Assembly: GCA_017551725.1 (NCBI GenBank)
Contig: JAFZKY010000014.1
Span: 95,561 to 159,560, forward strand
Direction: 5' to 3'
Source: Bacteroidales bacterium
Lineage (GTDB): Bacteria; Bacteroidota; Bacteroidia; Bacteroidales; WCHB1-69
Length of the DNA stretch: 64,000 nucleotides
Both the position numbers and the translations under genes were made by a program. The notes below the pieces were generated by a model, which did not search any database, was not told the DNA's origin, and was given only the letters and a program-made list of their open reading frames with translations. Numbering within the stretch: the first letter of the stretch is position 1; the number at the start of each line of letters is the position of its first letter. This document shows, piece by piece, positions 12,401 to 19,236 of the stretch.

Positions 12401-15400
12401 AGGAGAAATCCACTTCGAAATTCTCAAACACATTGGCCGTTGACACTCCCAACGTCTGCACCGGGGTGAAGGTGCTCATATCACTCGGGTTGGTCATCAC
12501 ACCCACTATCATTTTCGCGCTTGCCACACTGCTGGTACGCATCTTGAACGCCATTTGCAACGTGTTGACCGGAACGGTCGGATCAATTGCCGGAAGCGCG
12601 ATGGAAGAATAGATGTTTGGATATGATGAGTATGTGCTGTTCGTGACAACATAGAAATAGAGCGACTTGCTGCCCGAAGTGCTATAAGAGGTGTTAACAT
12701 ACGGATACGTAGAGGCATTGTACAAGCCGTTGCGCGTCCAACAGTTGATGGCACCGCCACTGCCGGAAGTAAACGTCTCAAAATTTTCCGTATAAGGGAA
12801 ATGGGATATGTATCCGCAATCGGTACGGAAGGAATACTGCATCCACATACTGCTGTCGGAGGCATTACATACTGCCTTCACATATACATCGTACGTACAG
12901 CCACCGTTCAGATTGGTAAGGGATATGCTCGGCGTATAAACAGTGGTAGCCGTTGCCAGCTCATATTCCGGATCGACGATGGTACCCGCAGGTCCATATA
13001 CCACAAGCCACTCCTGTTCGGTGCCGCCAGCGGTCCAGGAAACGTTAGCGGAAGAAGAGCCCAAAGAAGTCGTTTGGATATTACGCACATGCGCACAAGT
13101 GGGAAGCACATGGATGTCTATATCATCAATATACATATAGTTGGCGATGTTTTCCGGGATGCGGAAGGCAATATACTTGCCTTGGCCAGTATAAAGCGAC
13201 GTATTCACATCCCAGAATTCCCACGTCGAGGTAGCCGTGGGCGAAATGTTCGAGCCCACCTGCACGAAAGTGCTGGGGTCGTTGGGGTCGCTCATCACAC
13301 CCACCTGGATGAAATAGCTGGCAGAACCTTTGTAAGCCCAGAAACTCACCTCCAGATTGTTCATCTGCACGGCATCGTCCATGCGCGGCGAAATCAAATA
13401 GGAATAATACGCCGATGTTCCATAGAAATACACGGAATAGGTGCCGGAATGGTGTTGCGAACTGGACGTGTACGGATAGTGCGTGGAGGTATAGTTGGAA
13501 AGGGTTGTCCAGCAGGAGACCATGTTGCCCGATCCGGAACCGGGAGCGGTTTCAAAATTCTCGGTATATGGAATTGTCACCGCAGCGCAAGGCGTGTGTG
13601 CACGCACCATCGCCCACGTGCTGTAATCGCCACCACCGCAATCCGAACGCAACCGGATGAAATAATCCATATCGGGCGTCAGATTGGTCAACGTGTAGGG
13701 AGCCGTCACCGAGCCGCCCTGTGTCCAGATGGTGCCATCAGTGCTGTACTCCATCTGCCAGGAATTCTCATAGTTACCGGGAGCCCAGTCCACCGTGATG
13801 CTTGTCTCCGTAACGTTCGTGACGTAAGCGTTGGGCTTGATACACGTGGCCGTCAAGTCACACTCCGACATAAAACGCACGTTGTTGCGGTTGTAAGTTC
13901 TTGTGTTGGCCGCTGGAGGACTTTGAGGATTGGGGTTTGTACTGGCGTTATAATAATACAGTGTCCTGTAGTTCGGGCTCTGTGATTTGTATGCAAACGC
14001 ATAGGACGTGCTGCCGTTCGAGCTGCCGGAATTGTCATCCACCACCAGCACGAGATTATCGATACCGTTATAGCTGAAAGGTATATCCAACACGAAGGTG
14101 TTCCAACCCTGCTGGCAGTTCAAGTTGCCAGTATAAACCCTTTGCAGATTGCTGAAGGATACCCAGTCGCTGGTTCCCGAGAAGGTGCTCTTTGTGGTAT
14201 GGCCCAAATAGATATCCACGTTGGTCTTGGCCGTGGTGGGAAGAGAATATTTGTATTCAAAAGCTATCTGCTTGATAACCATTGGGGAATTGTGCATTTC
14301 ATCAGCCAGAAACAGCTGTTGCGACATGGAATAGTTGTAACTGTTGCTCACCGGCATGTATGACGTTGTGGATGTGCCGTCTTCAAACGCTGCCTTGTCA
14401 ATAGACAAACATTCCGTGTCAAATGTCATATTAGCGGTATCAGCATCGCCTATCAGGCAATTGGAGAAGACACGCACGTCATAGCTGGTTTCCGGCGTGA
14501 GACCCGAGAGCATATACATGGTTCCCATCACCGTGAGAGGCGACCAGTTGTTCAAGCCATGCTCGGAATACTCCAAAGTGTAGCTGTCGGCACCCACCTG
14601 TGCGGCATGCCAGCTCACCAAGGCGGAAGTTCCTCTTATCTGATCCACCGTCAACTGGGTGGGCGGTGTGCAGAAGGGATCTGTGGTGAAAGTGACCACC
14701 GACGACCAGCTGCTGTAGCCTCCGGCCACACACATAGCTCTCACATACACCTCATACGGGGTGTCGTCGTTCAGGTTGGAAATGGTGTGCGGATGAGTAT
14801 AGGCCTGCTCCGGCGTGGCCGTCGCCACACTCTGTCCCTGCGGCACGCATAGCACCTCCCAAAGAGGTTCCTGTCCACCAGGGATCCAGTCCACCGTCAC
14901 CGAGGAGGTCGTGATGCTACCCACGGCCACCTGCGTAGGTCTTGAACAGTTTGGAATGGGCTCCAGCACGATGTTATCCACATTACCATAATTGTAGCCG
15001 GATATCGGGTGCCGGGCCATGATGCCTATAAACGAGCCTGTTCCTACATAACTGGTGAGCGGAATCTCGTAATGGCCATACGTGGTAAGCGATGTGGAGA
15101 TCGAGTCCACAGGCACAAACGTGCTTAAATCCGTCGGATTGGACAAGACACCAATCACAAGCTTGAACGTATTGCTGGTAGAATACGACCTTGCATCAAA
15201 GGAGAGTTGCAGTGTGTTCAGCGGATAGGCGGTCACGTCAATGCCAGGCAGCACCGCCACCTGGTCGCCGTAGGTTGTGGGTGAGTACGTGTAGAACCGC
15301 AGGGAGTTGGTCCCTGAAGCCGCATAACTTACACTGTTGTAATTTATCGGATAGCCAATATAGCTTGTTGTGCCGTTGTTGATATAGTTCCAACAGGTCG

Positions 15401-16652
15401 GCAGGTTGTTCACATTGGAGGCTGTAGAACCCGGATGCGAGTCGAAATTCTCCATGAAAGGCATGGCTGCGAGGGGCAAACAGGACGTGCGGAACGTGGT
15501 GACCGCAGTCCAGTAACTGTACTCGCCATTGCCGCAACTGGCCCGCACATACACATCGTAAGGGGTGTTGGGGGTAAGGCCTGTGAGGGTATGCGTGTTC
15601 AGCGTTGGGTACACGGAGGTGCCGTAGGTGATGGCACTGTCGTGCGGCACGCACATTAGCTCCCAGGAGGTCTCCGTGGCCCCGGGAGTCCATGTCACGG
15701 TCGCCTGGTCGTATGAAACGGTGCCCACCGCCAAGTTCGTGGGCGTGGGACACGCCGCCTGGGTGGTGAATGTCCTCGGACCCGACCAAGTGCCCGTCTC
15801 CGCTGTACAGTGCGACTTCACGCACGCCATATAGGTGGTGGCGGAGGTGAGATTTGTAAGGTTATAGGAGGTGTCGGTAAGGCCCGTGATGACCGTGCTC
15901 GTAAGCGTGTCGAAGGTGCTGGCCGGCCCGTATGCCAAGTCAAAGCTCACCGCCGACTGATTGTAGTTTCTCCAATTCAGCGTGGCATTATACGTTCCAA
16001 GGTTGACCACCGTAGGGGTAATGCTCGGACAGTTGGAAAGCGTCATGGTCAACCGGATGTTGGGCCGGAAGGAGCAAGTGGTCCCCATAGACGTGCCTGG
16101 ATGGGCGTACATCGATGGATCCTCATCGTCTTCCTGGTACAAGCAGGAGTTGGCGACACTGGTGTAGTTCCATGTAAGCATATCGGTATATCGATCCGTA
16201 TGCTTGGCCACCACTACCACCAAGTTTTCCGATCCGCCATAAAAGAACGGGTTGTCCAGCTGGAACGTCTGCCAGCCCGTCTGCCCACCCAACGTTACGT
16301 TGCTGTGGTCATAAACCAGCGTCAACTGATTCATGGGCTGCCAGTCCGAAGAGGATGAGTGAGTGGTCCGTGACGTGGTTCCCAAATAGATTCTCAAAGG
16401 AGCTGCAATAAAGGATTCCGTGCTCGCAGAATAATAAGAGATAGCGGTGATCATACCCGCGCTACCACCGCCCGCAAAAAACTCGCTGGCCGGATAGATG
16501 ACCTCATTCCACGAATCTTCATACCAGTTGTTGAATGGGGCGTCGTACGAGGAGGCTGTCCCCGTGCCAATGGTCACAAATGCCTGCGCGGAGACATTCG
16601 CCAATCCAAGTCCGACAAACAAAAACAAGGAAAAAAGTACAAGTTTTTTCAT
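3453..16652 (-). CDS. Giant (4399 aa) secreted FN3/cleaved-adhesin modular protein with T9SS sorting domain
   Basis: A signal peptide (residues 1-22, ending NVSAQA) is followed by a jelly-roll-like module to about residue 205. Then come alternating modules; I count about 18 fibronectin III repeats, 11 cleaved-adhesin/MAM-like modules (motifs ENFDS, LPSCW, LRFYT, LSFDAR, VGVMTNP, YVDNI) and 4 jelly-roll-like modules (GNGTST, IYLGHTTKSTF, GWNTF, SNLVL). Almost every module junction carries a cysteine. The last about 80 residues (SLYPNPNNGQF, VYDVYGKLL, GMYFVRI, KSFVKK) are a type A sorting domain for type IX secretion. Export through the outer membrane and anchoring or release at the cell surface is therefore likely. 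A role as adhesin, matrix component or protein binder is inference. No T9SS machinery gene lies in the window. Adjacent to a paralogue at 1-2677. Confidence 0.93.
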   Translation of the reverse strand: MKKLVLFSLFLFVGLGLANVSAQAFVTIGTGTASSYDAPFNNWYEDSWNEVIYPASEFFAGGGSAGMITAISYYSASTESFIAAPLRIYLGTTSRTTHSSSSDWQPMNQLTLVYDHSNVTLGGQTGWQTFQLDNPFFYGGSENLVVVVAKHTDRYTDMLTWNYTSVANSCLYQEDDEDPSMYAHPGTSMGTTCSFRPNIRLTMTLSNCPSITPTVVNLGTYNATLNWRNYNQSAVSFDLAYGPASTFDTLTSTVITGLTDTSYNLTNLTSATTYMACVKSHCTAETGTWSGPRTFTTQAACPTPTNLAVGTVSYDQATVTWTPGATETSWELMCVPHDSAITYGTSVYPTLNTHTLTGLTPNTPYDVYVRASCGNGEYSYWTAVTTFRTSCLPLAAMPFMENFDSHPGSTASNVNNLPTCWNYINNGTTSYIGYPINYNSVSYAASGTNSLRFYTYSPTTYGDQVAVLPGIDVTAYPLNTLQLSFDARSYSTSNTFKLVIGVLSNPTDLSTFVPVDSISTSLTTYGHYEIPLTSYVGTGSFIGIMARHPISGYNYGNVDNIVLEPIPNCSRPTQVAVGSITTSSVTVDWIPGGQEPLWEVLCVPQGQSVATATPEQAYTHPHTISNLNDDTPYEVYVRAMCVAGGYSSWSSVVTFTTDPFCTPPTQLTVDQIRGTSALVSWHAAQVGADSYTLEYSEHGLNNWSPLTVMGTMYMLSGLTPETSYDVRVFSNCLIGDADTANMTFDTECLSIDKAAFEDGTSTTSYMPVSNSYNYSMSQQLFLADEMHNSPMVIKQIAFEYKYSLPTTAKTNVDIYLGHTTKSTFSGTSDWVSFSNLQRVYTGNLNCQQGWNTFVLDIPFSYNGIDNLVLVVDDNSGSSNGSTSYAFAYKSQSPNYRTLYYYNASTNPNPQSPPAANTRTYNRNNVRFMSECDLTATCIKPNAYVTNVTETSITVDWAPGNYENSWQMEYSTDGTIWTQGGSVTAPYTLTNLTPDMDYFIRLRSDCGGGDYSTWAMVRAHTPCAAVTIPYTENFETAPGSGSGNMVSCWTTLSNYTSTHYPYTSSSQHHSGTYSVYFYGTSAYYSYLISPRMDDAVQMNNLEVSFWAYKGSASYFIQVGVMSDPNDPSTFVQVGSNISPTATSTWEFWDVNTSLYTGQGKYIAFRIPENIANYMYIDDIDIHVLPTCAHVRNIQTTSLGSSSANVSWTAGGTEQEWLVVYGPAGTIVDPEYELATATTVYTPSISLTNLNGGCTYDVYVKAVCNASDSSMWMQYSFRTDCGYISHFPYTENFETFTSGSGGAINCWTRNGLYNASTYPYVNTSYSTSGSKSLYFYVVTNSTYSSYPNIYSSIALPAIDPTVPVNTLQMAFKMRTSSVASAKMIVGVMTNPSDMSTFTPVQTLGVSTANVFENFEVDFSSYTGTGSYIAFKTQFTSSYNAYVDDIKLSLIPTCKRPLDVEVTTATTNSATIDWTARNGETSWQVVVVPHGQSVSSGTPEYVTQYPYTVQGLSDATVYDVYVKADCNNNDLSEWSEPVTFHTKCLPTSTMPYYESFEGVGSGSGVMPICWTAKTDYVTTTQYPNVSTSQHSQGSAALYFYKPAANYMYAASQALDLSNYAAGDLAISYNLMPVTGLSYARIDVGIMTDPDDPTTFTCLRSHYPDEFPTLTTWYSFSIPLTEAYSTPIYVAFYAPESSVTTYMYVDEVKVDAAPLCSAPMNLSFSQIHGASALVSWTDSQYGDGDYTVEYSSDNINWNTEIVAGNHVMLTGLTPMTMYNVRVSRNCTSGNPVMQTGYFNSGCYAGGDVAVGNGTSTTYSLPINNNYKYSFSQQIYLSSEMGDARDITSLSFDYAYTTSMTAKNNVSIYLGNTTQSTFSSTTNYVPITNQQLVYTGPLNCRQGWNTFNLTTPFHYNGTSNLVITIDDNSNNKNSSSYTFRVHSAGATRTIYYYSDTGNPDPSNPTGASTSKTTSSNRGNIIFGSPCDTVTTCFKPNAYISARDHESLTVTWGPGSTESAWDFEYKAASDASWTQIQGATSPQVLSNLTANTVYNIRLRSDCGSGDYSDWRTLVGETECDAFTVPYSQNFDSTAAATGAMVPCWTRGTNNSTAYPYLYATYSESMPNSVYFYSTSAYYSYLASPRFDDSTVMDSLLIRFKAKKTTATSPYFIEVGIMTDPNDYNTFTGLGSFAPSTLDFEDGEVRTSGYTGNGRYVAFRSPRVSNTIYLDDVQIDYIPNCLHVENVHAVASSITATSAEVVWTPGGDETEWNVVIGPAGTILDPSLETPQVIYGTPSISLSNLTGNTPYEVFVQGHCNNGENSVWVTGTFRTACVPITMLPYEENFESYTPGSSSIHRLPPCWDYINYGSASMGCPTIYNNTTYAAPGGNGNALYFYSYSSSSYADQIAILPEIDVTAHPMNTLRLYFDARQYSTANTYVDYVEIGVLEGTNLFVVVDTVKFTSTTIGTHHVDFSSYNGPGNRIAIRAPLPTGSFTYNYTWLDNIKIDVMPSCYSPTNFQVSSLTSNSVDLTWTDAPLQTTWQVMVIPASQNPDYTQAQTVTNNTYSVSYLNENIQYKAYLRTVCSGGQGYSEWISTTFKTPCQPLTTLPFSENFDSYTGSTSGAVNNLPSCWANYNHGTSTSYSGYPIIYNSSSYANSGTNALRFYTYITSGTYDDQVAILPPIDVTTYPLNTLKLSFDARANSTSYTFQLVVGVMTNPSDISTFVPVQTVQTQSTTYGHYGVLLDQYTGTGNFIAIKAPRPTSGYNYGYVDNIVLDIAPSCSSPTNFQASNLTPTSADLSWTDSLTEGTWQLLVSPANQTPNYSQAQTVTNNTQSLTSLTVNTQYRAYLRTVCSNGLGNSEWITTDFTTPCQALTTLPFSENFDTYAGATSTSVSVNNLPSCWANFNNGTSTTYSGYPIIYNNSSYAASGTNALRFYTLSAAGTYGDQVAVLPPIDATLYPINGLMMSFDARALNADNTFELVVGVMTNPSDISTFVPVQTVYMTSTTYASQEISFAQYTGTGNFIAIKAPKLSSGSNYGYVDNILVDESPTCSPVHDLTVSQIVATSALLSWEDGLFGTPVSYQVDYKAHSASTWTTASSSVASSPYMLSGLTLNTNYDVRVKANCSDGSSSNNWVTAQFTTAPCLVPQVINIGNGTSTSYYLPVNNYYNFTYSQQIYLASEMNGPATLTSVSFEYDYSLSSKKPEVVIYLGHTTKSTFTSTSDYIALSNLTQVYRGPLDCVQGWNTFTFTTPFQYNGTSNLVLAIDDNSDGYSGSAYVFKVHSTSPSYRSLYYYSDSNNPDPSNPTLVSTSSSYTSGNRSNVRFGGGCNNNATCVAPNVYVTDVTTTTATVNWAPGNTESLWSLQYQAEGDATWTSVGTQSSSPVTLTGLTPGMPYTVRMRSECGGSDTSTWVTAEFATECVPIAQLPFSENFDSYTGSTSGAVNNLPLCWGYLNNGTSTSYAGYPINYNGTTYAASTPNSIRFYTYTTAGTYDDQILVLPQVDVNANAMNTLQLSFDARNQGSYTFTLVVGVMTDPRNKATFVPVDTIVTTSNIYANYDVPFNNYTGTGTYIALMAPRPASSYNAGYVDNIMVDLIPSCPKPHDLTVTNVTTNSASLSWTEMGSAYNWNVQYGPAGFALGSGTTIQVQNTPSTTITGLNANTSYDFYVQADCMGGDTSYWTTKVTCVTPCNMLTQLPFVENFDNVQGATTTSVNISNLPSCWYNINTSTYSGYLGYPIVYNSSSYANSGLNSLRFYAGSGTYGSQMAILPPIDATLYPMNTLQLSLDARALSTSYPFNLEVGILTNPMDMTTFVPLTTITSQVTTYANYEVPFSQYTGSGNYIGIRAAQTTSGMNYGYVDNIRVELIPTCPKPSNVAVTGSTQTSVTLSWTENGSATNWNVEYGPAGYMQGTGTTVQASTNPFTVTGLSASTMYDFYVQSDCGGGDVSNWSQKAAGATQCDAITQVPYTENFDSYGTGTTAYPNCWSKINTYTGGDRPYCNASSYGGSVASLYFFATSGTYNIAIMPEVSSTIPVNTLKVNFMLKGTSSYTTPLSVGVMTNPLDASTYVEVATVPFDATITNWVSREVSFANYTGTGHYIAFKNGSSSTSCYTYMDNLVLDLNGSTPPTPPTCATPTGLAVAANTITQTTATATWNAGGTETAWDLQYKQHNATSWGNVIPLTARTYNFTGLTAGTFYDVRVRANCGNNDVSDWTSAVTFQTETQGSNPCNDPTGLNYTDVNTTSVVLDWTENGTATSWTVNYKENASAQWSTAMANEHPYTLTGLQPETGYQVYVVANCAEGQSGVSNMVSFTTLGVGINDYEQAISLYPNPNNGQFTVISDQWTVNRVQVYDVYGKLLKTVEVNANTTELDVRELSAGMYFVRISTEKGVVTKSFVKK
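3610..3641 (-). repeat. Degenerate 7-base repeat tract inside the sorting-domain coding region
   Basis: Read on the minus strand this tract is GATCAGT, GATCAGT, GGACAGT, GAACAGG, a drifting heptamer encoding part of the ISDQWTVNR segment of the sorting domain. Similar short-unit tracts occur between genes elsewhere in the window. Confidence 0.6.
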
Positions 16653-16920
16653 AACAGATATATTTGATTACTAATTAATGATTTATCGTTTTATGGAAAA
16701 ACCTTCCGACAAAAATCGGCAAAGTTTATCAAATGAAAGAAAAAGGGAAAACCGAATATGGGCACTCGAAAATATTAGTGCCCAATCATATAGAATTTCA
16801 ATCGGTTTTTATACAAAGCGTTCACACTATACTTTTTGGGACCACAAATATACAATTTTTTTTATTTCCAATATCTATGCAACAAAATTTCATCATCCAA
16901 GGTTGTGTTTCATTTTTTTG

Positions 16921-16928
16921 TATTTTTG
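16921..16928 (+). promoter_or_regulatory. -7 box of pyrH
   Basis: TATTTTTG, 17 bases before the pyrH ATG. It lies inside the longer open frame that starts at 16733, which argues against those upstream starts. The 293-base gap 16653-16945 between the divergent giant gene and pyrH is AT-rich and shows no other feature. The giant gene has only a one-mismatch -7 candidate (GATTTTTG, minus, near 16711-16718). Confidence 0.65.
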
Positions 16929-16945
16929 CGCTCAATTTTCACGAT

Positions 16946-17653
16946 ATGAAATACAAGCGAATCCTCCTCAAACTCAGTGGCGAATCCCTCATGGGGGATG
17001 ACAACTACGGCATCCAGTACGCGCACGTGCATCATTACGCGACGGAAATCAAATCCGCCGTGGACATGGGCGTGCAGGTGGGCGTGGTGATTGGCGGCGG
17101 CAACATCTTCCGGGGTGTGCAGGGCGCCTCCAAGGGCTTCGACCGCCGGCAGGGCGACCAGATGGGCATGTTGGCCACCATCATCAACGCGATGGCCATG
17201 CAGGCCGCCTTGGAAGAGATGGGTGTCAAAGCCAAAGTGCTCACCGCCTTTGCCATTGAAAGCATCGGGGAGAAAATCTCCTGGCGCACAGCTGTGGAGG
17301 CTCTTGACAACGGCTACGTCGTCATCCTCGGTGGCGGCACCGGCAACCCCTTCTTCACCACCGACTCCGGCGCCGCGCTGCGGGCTGTGGAAATCCGCGC
17401 CGACCTTCTGCTCAAGGGCACCCGCGTGGACGGCGTCTATACCGCCGACCCGGAAAAAGACCCCTCCGCCACCAAATACACGGAACTCACCTTCGACGAG
17501 GCTTATCGTAACAACCTCAAAATCATGGATATGACGGCCTTCACCCTGTGCAAGGAAAACAATATGCCGATATATGTCTATGACGCCAACCAACCCGGCA
17601 ACCTTGCCAAGGTGCTGAACGGGGAAAACATCGGAACATTATTACATTTTTAA
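16946..17653 (+). CDS. pyrH: UMP kinase
   Basis: 235 residues, normal for bacterial UMP kinase (amino acid kinase fold), which phosphorylates UMP to UDP with ATP in the cytoplasm. Recognisable features are the N-terminal KRILLKLSGESL motif, GVVIGGGNIFRG, GDQMGMLATIINAMA and the nucleotide-binding GGGTGNPFFTTDSGAALRA. The frame is open upstream to 16733, but MKYKRILLK is the family start and a -7 box lies 17 bases before it. Followed 10 bases later by the 2TM gene. Confidence 0.97.
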   Translation: MKYKRILLKLSGESLMGDDNYGIQYAHVHHYATEIKSAVDMGVQVGVVIGGGNIFRGVQGASKGFDRRQGDQMGMLATIINAMAMQAALEEMGVKAKVLTAFAIESIGEKISWRTAVEALDNGYVVILGGGTGNPFFTTDSGAALRAVEIRADLLLKGTRVDGVYTADPEKDPSATKYTELTFDEAYRNNLKIMDMTAFTLCKENNMPIYVYDANQPGNLAKVLNGENIGTLLHF

Positions 17654-17663
17654 TATAAACATC

Positions 17664-18056
17664 ATGGAAGAAGACTCCACAAAAAACATTTCGGCTGAAG
17701 AAACGGCGCAAATGCTCAACGTCGCGGACAAGCGGGTGCATTTCAAAGTACACATCACCATCTTCATCGTCATCAACGCTATCATGTGGGCCTTGTGGTT
17801 CACCCTGTTCAGCGCCATCGTCACCAGCGAGACCATCCGCGCAGCCATCCTCAAAGTGTTCGTTTGCGTGACGTTGGTATGGCTTTTGCTCGTCATCCTG
17901 CACTACTGCATCGCCTACAAATGGAACAAGACATTTGTGGAAAAAGAGTTGAAGAAGATGCGGAACATGCGTGAAAAACAACTCAAGGAAATCGAGAAAC
18001 TGAAAGCCAAAATCGCCGAAACGAAAGCCAAGAACAGTGAAACAATTAATAATTAA
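17664..18056 (+). CDS. 2TM-domain membrane protein with C-terminal coiled coil
   Basis: 130 residues. Two hydrophobic helices (about 30-50 and 60-85; IFIVINAIMWALWF and VCVTLVWLLLVILHYC) are joined by a short loop and followed by a charged, lysine- and glutamate-rich helix likely to form a coiled coil. The HFKVHITIF...N.IMW pattern matches the '2TM domain' family common in Bacteroidetes, whose function is unknown. It starts 10 bases after pyrH, so it is probably co-transcribed with it and perhaps with frr. Confidence 0.8.
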   Translation: MEEDSTKNISAEETAQMLNVADKRVHFKVHITIFIVINAIMWALWFTLFSAIVTSETIRAAILKVFVCVTLVWLLLVILHYCIAYKWNKTFVEKELKKMRNMREKQLKEIEKLKAKIAETKAKNSETINN

Positions 18057-18140
18057 TAATTAATATATAATAGTTAATAGTTAATAATCAAAGTTCAACA
18101 AATCAACAATTCAACGAATCAACAATTAAACAACAAACAT
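18044..18140 (+). repeat. Low-complexity AT-rich tandem tract between the 2TM gene and frr
   Basis: Drifting short units: AATTAAT repeats, then AATAGTTAAT, then AACAAATC/AACAATTC/AACGAATC. The tract covers the 2TM stop codon and almost the whole gap to frr. No promoter or terminator is evident in it. Confidence 0.6.
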
Positions 18141-18143
18141 ACA

Positions 18144-18701
18144 ATGGATACGCAAACCTGTTTGAAAAACGCTAAAGAAAGCATGAACGCCACGGTGGCT
18201 TTCTTTGATAAAGACCTCCAGAAGATACGTGCCGGCAAGGCTTCCCCGCAAATGCTGGACGGCCTGAAGGTGGATTACTATGGCAACCCCACGCCGGTGG
18301 ATCAGGTGGCCAACATCAACACACCGGATGCCCATCAGATTGTCATCCAACCGTGGGAGCGCAACATGCTGCCCGTGATTGAGAAGGCCATCCTGGCGGC
18401 CAACATCGGGCTCACGCCGCAAAACAACGGCGAGTTTATCCGCCTGGTGGTGCCCACACCCACGGAGGAACGCCGCAAAGAGCTGGTGAAGAAGGCCAAA
18501 CAAGAGGCCGAGCAGACCAAGGTCTCCATCCGCAACATCCGCCGCAACGCCAACGACGAGGCCAAGAAACTCAAAGACGGAGGCTCCCCGGAAGATGAAA
18601 TCAAAAAACTCGAGGCCGACATCCAGAAAGCTACCGACGAGGCCATCGCCAAAGTCGATAAGATAATGGAAGCCAAGGAGAAAGAAATCATGACCGTATA
18701 A
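18144..18701 (+). CDS. frr: Ribosome recycling factor
   Basis: 185 residues, the standard length. RRF splits the post-termination ribosome together with EF-G. Diagnostic segments are KIRAGKASPQMLDG, VDYYGNPTPVDQVANI, IQPWERNMLPVIEKAI, GLTPQNNGEFIRL, PTEERRKELVKKAKQEAE and the long three-helix bundle after it. pyrH-frr linkage is widely conserved in bacteria, here with one membrane protein in between. Confidence 0.98.
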   Translation: MDTQTCLKNAKESMNATVAFFDKDLQKIRAGKASPQMLDGLKVDYYGNPTPVDQVANINTPDAHQIVIQPWERNMLPVIEKAILAANIGLTPQNNGEFIRLVVPTPTEERRKELVKKAKQEAEQTKVSIRNIRRNANDEAKKLKDGGSPEDEIKKLEADIQKATDEAIAKVDKIMEAKEKEIMTV

Positions 18702-18747
18702 CAGTCGATAACATCAATTCAATAATTAACCCATAAAATCTAATCCT

Positions 18748-19125
18748 ATGAATATTCCCGAGAATTTGAAGTATTCCAATGACCATGAATGGTTGAGAAT
18801 GGAAGGTGAATTCGCATACGTGGGCATCACCGCGTTTGCAGCCAACGAGTTAGGCGACATCGTTTTCCTCGACATCCCCACGGAAGGTGAGACGCTGGAC
18901 AAAGATGAAGTGTTCGGCAGCATCGAAGCCGTCAAGACGGTTTCCGACCTCATGCTCCCCGTCGGTGGCGAAGTGGTGGAGTTCAACACCGCCCTGGAAG
19001 CCAACCCCGCGCTCGTCAACAGCGATCCTTACGGCGAAGGCTGGATCGTCAAGATCAAAGTCACCGACCCCGCCGAGGCCGACACTTTGTTGGATGCCGA
19101 AGGTTACAAAGCTCTCATCGGCTAA
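18748..19125 (+). CDS. gcvH: Glycine cleavage system H protein
   Basis: 125 residues. H protein carries the aminomethyl group on lipoate between the P, T and L proteins. The lipoyl-lysine site is seen as [11 protein letters not shown] with Lys63, and the fold signature NDHEWL...VGIT.FA..LGDIVF is complete. No gcvP or gcvT lies nearby, so the rest of the system, if present, is elsewhere; H proteins can also act as lipoyl carriers. A lipoate ligase that could modify it is at 41271. Confidence 0.97.
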   Translation: MNIPENLKYSNDHEWLRMEGEFAYVGITAFAANELGDIVFLDIPTEGETLDKDEVFGSIEAVKTVSDLMLPVGGEVVEFNTALEANPALVNSDPYGEGWIVKIKVTDPAEADTLLDAEGYKALIG

Positions 19126-19145
19126 CGACATCTTTGTCGCACATC

Positions 19146-19178
19146 AAAAAAAAGGCCCACCACAATGGGTCTTTTTTT
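19146..19178 (+). terminator. Intrinsic terminator after gcvH
   Basis: Hairpin AAAGGCCCA...TGGGTCTTT followed by a run of seven T. It separates gcvH from the uvrA promoter. Confidence 0.75.
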
Positions 19179-19188
19179 ATTTTAATCG

Positions 19189-19196
19189 TATCTTTG
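19189..19196 (+). promoter_or_regulatory. -7 box of uvrA
   Basis: TATCTTTG, 40 bases before the uvrA ATG and just after the gcvH terminator. Confidence 0.7.
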
Positions 19197-19236
19197 CAGC
19201 CCTAATTGTACAAGCCATCAACCTTCTCCTATTTGT

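Noticed and set aside
3453-16652. Regularly recurring sequences considered as a CRISPR array or satellite
   Set aside because: The repeats are degenerate coding modules of about 270 and 500 bases in one open frame, not short exact repeats with spacers.
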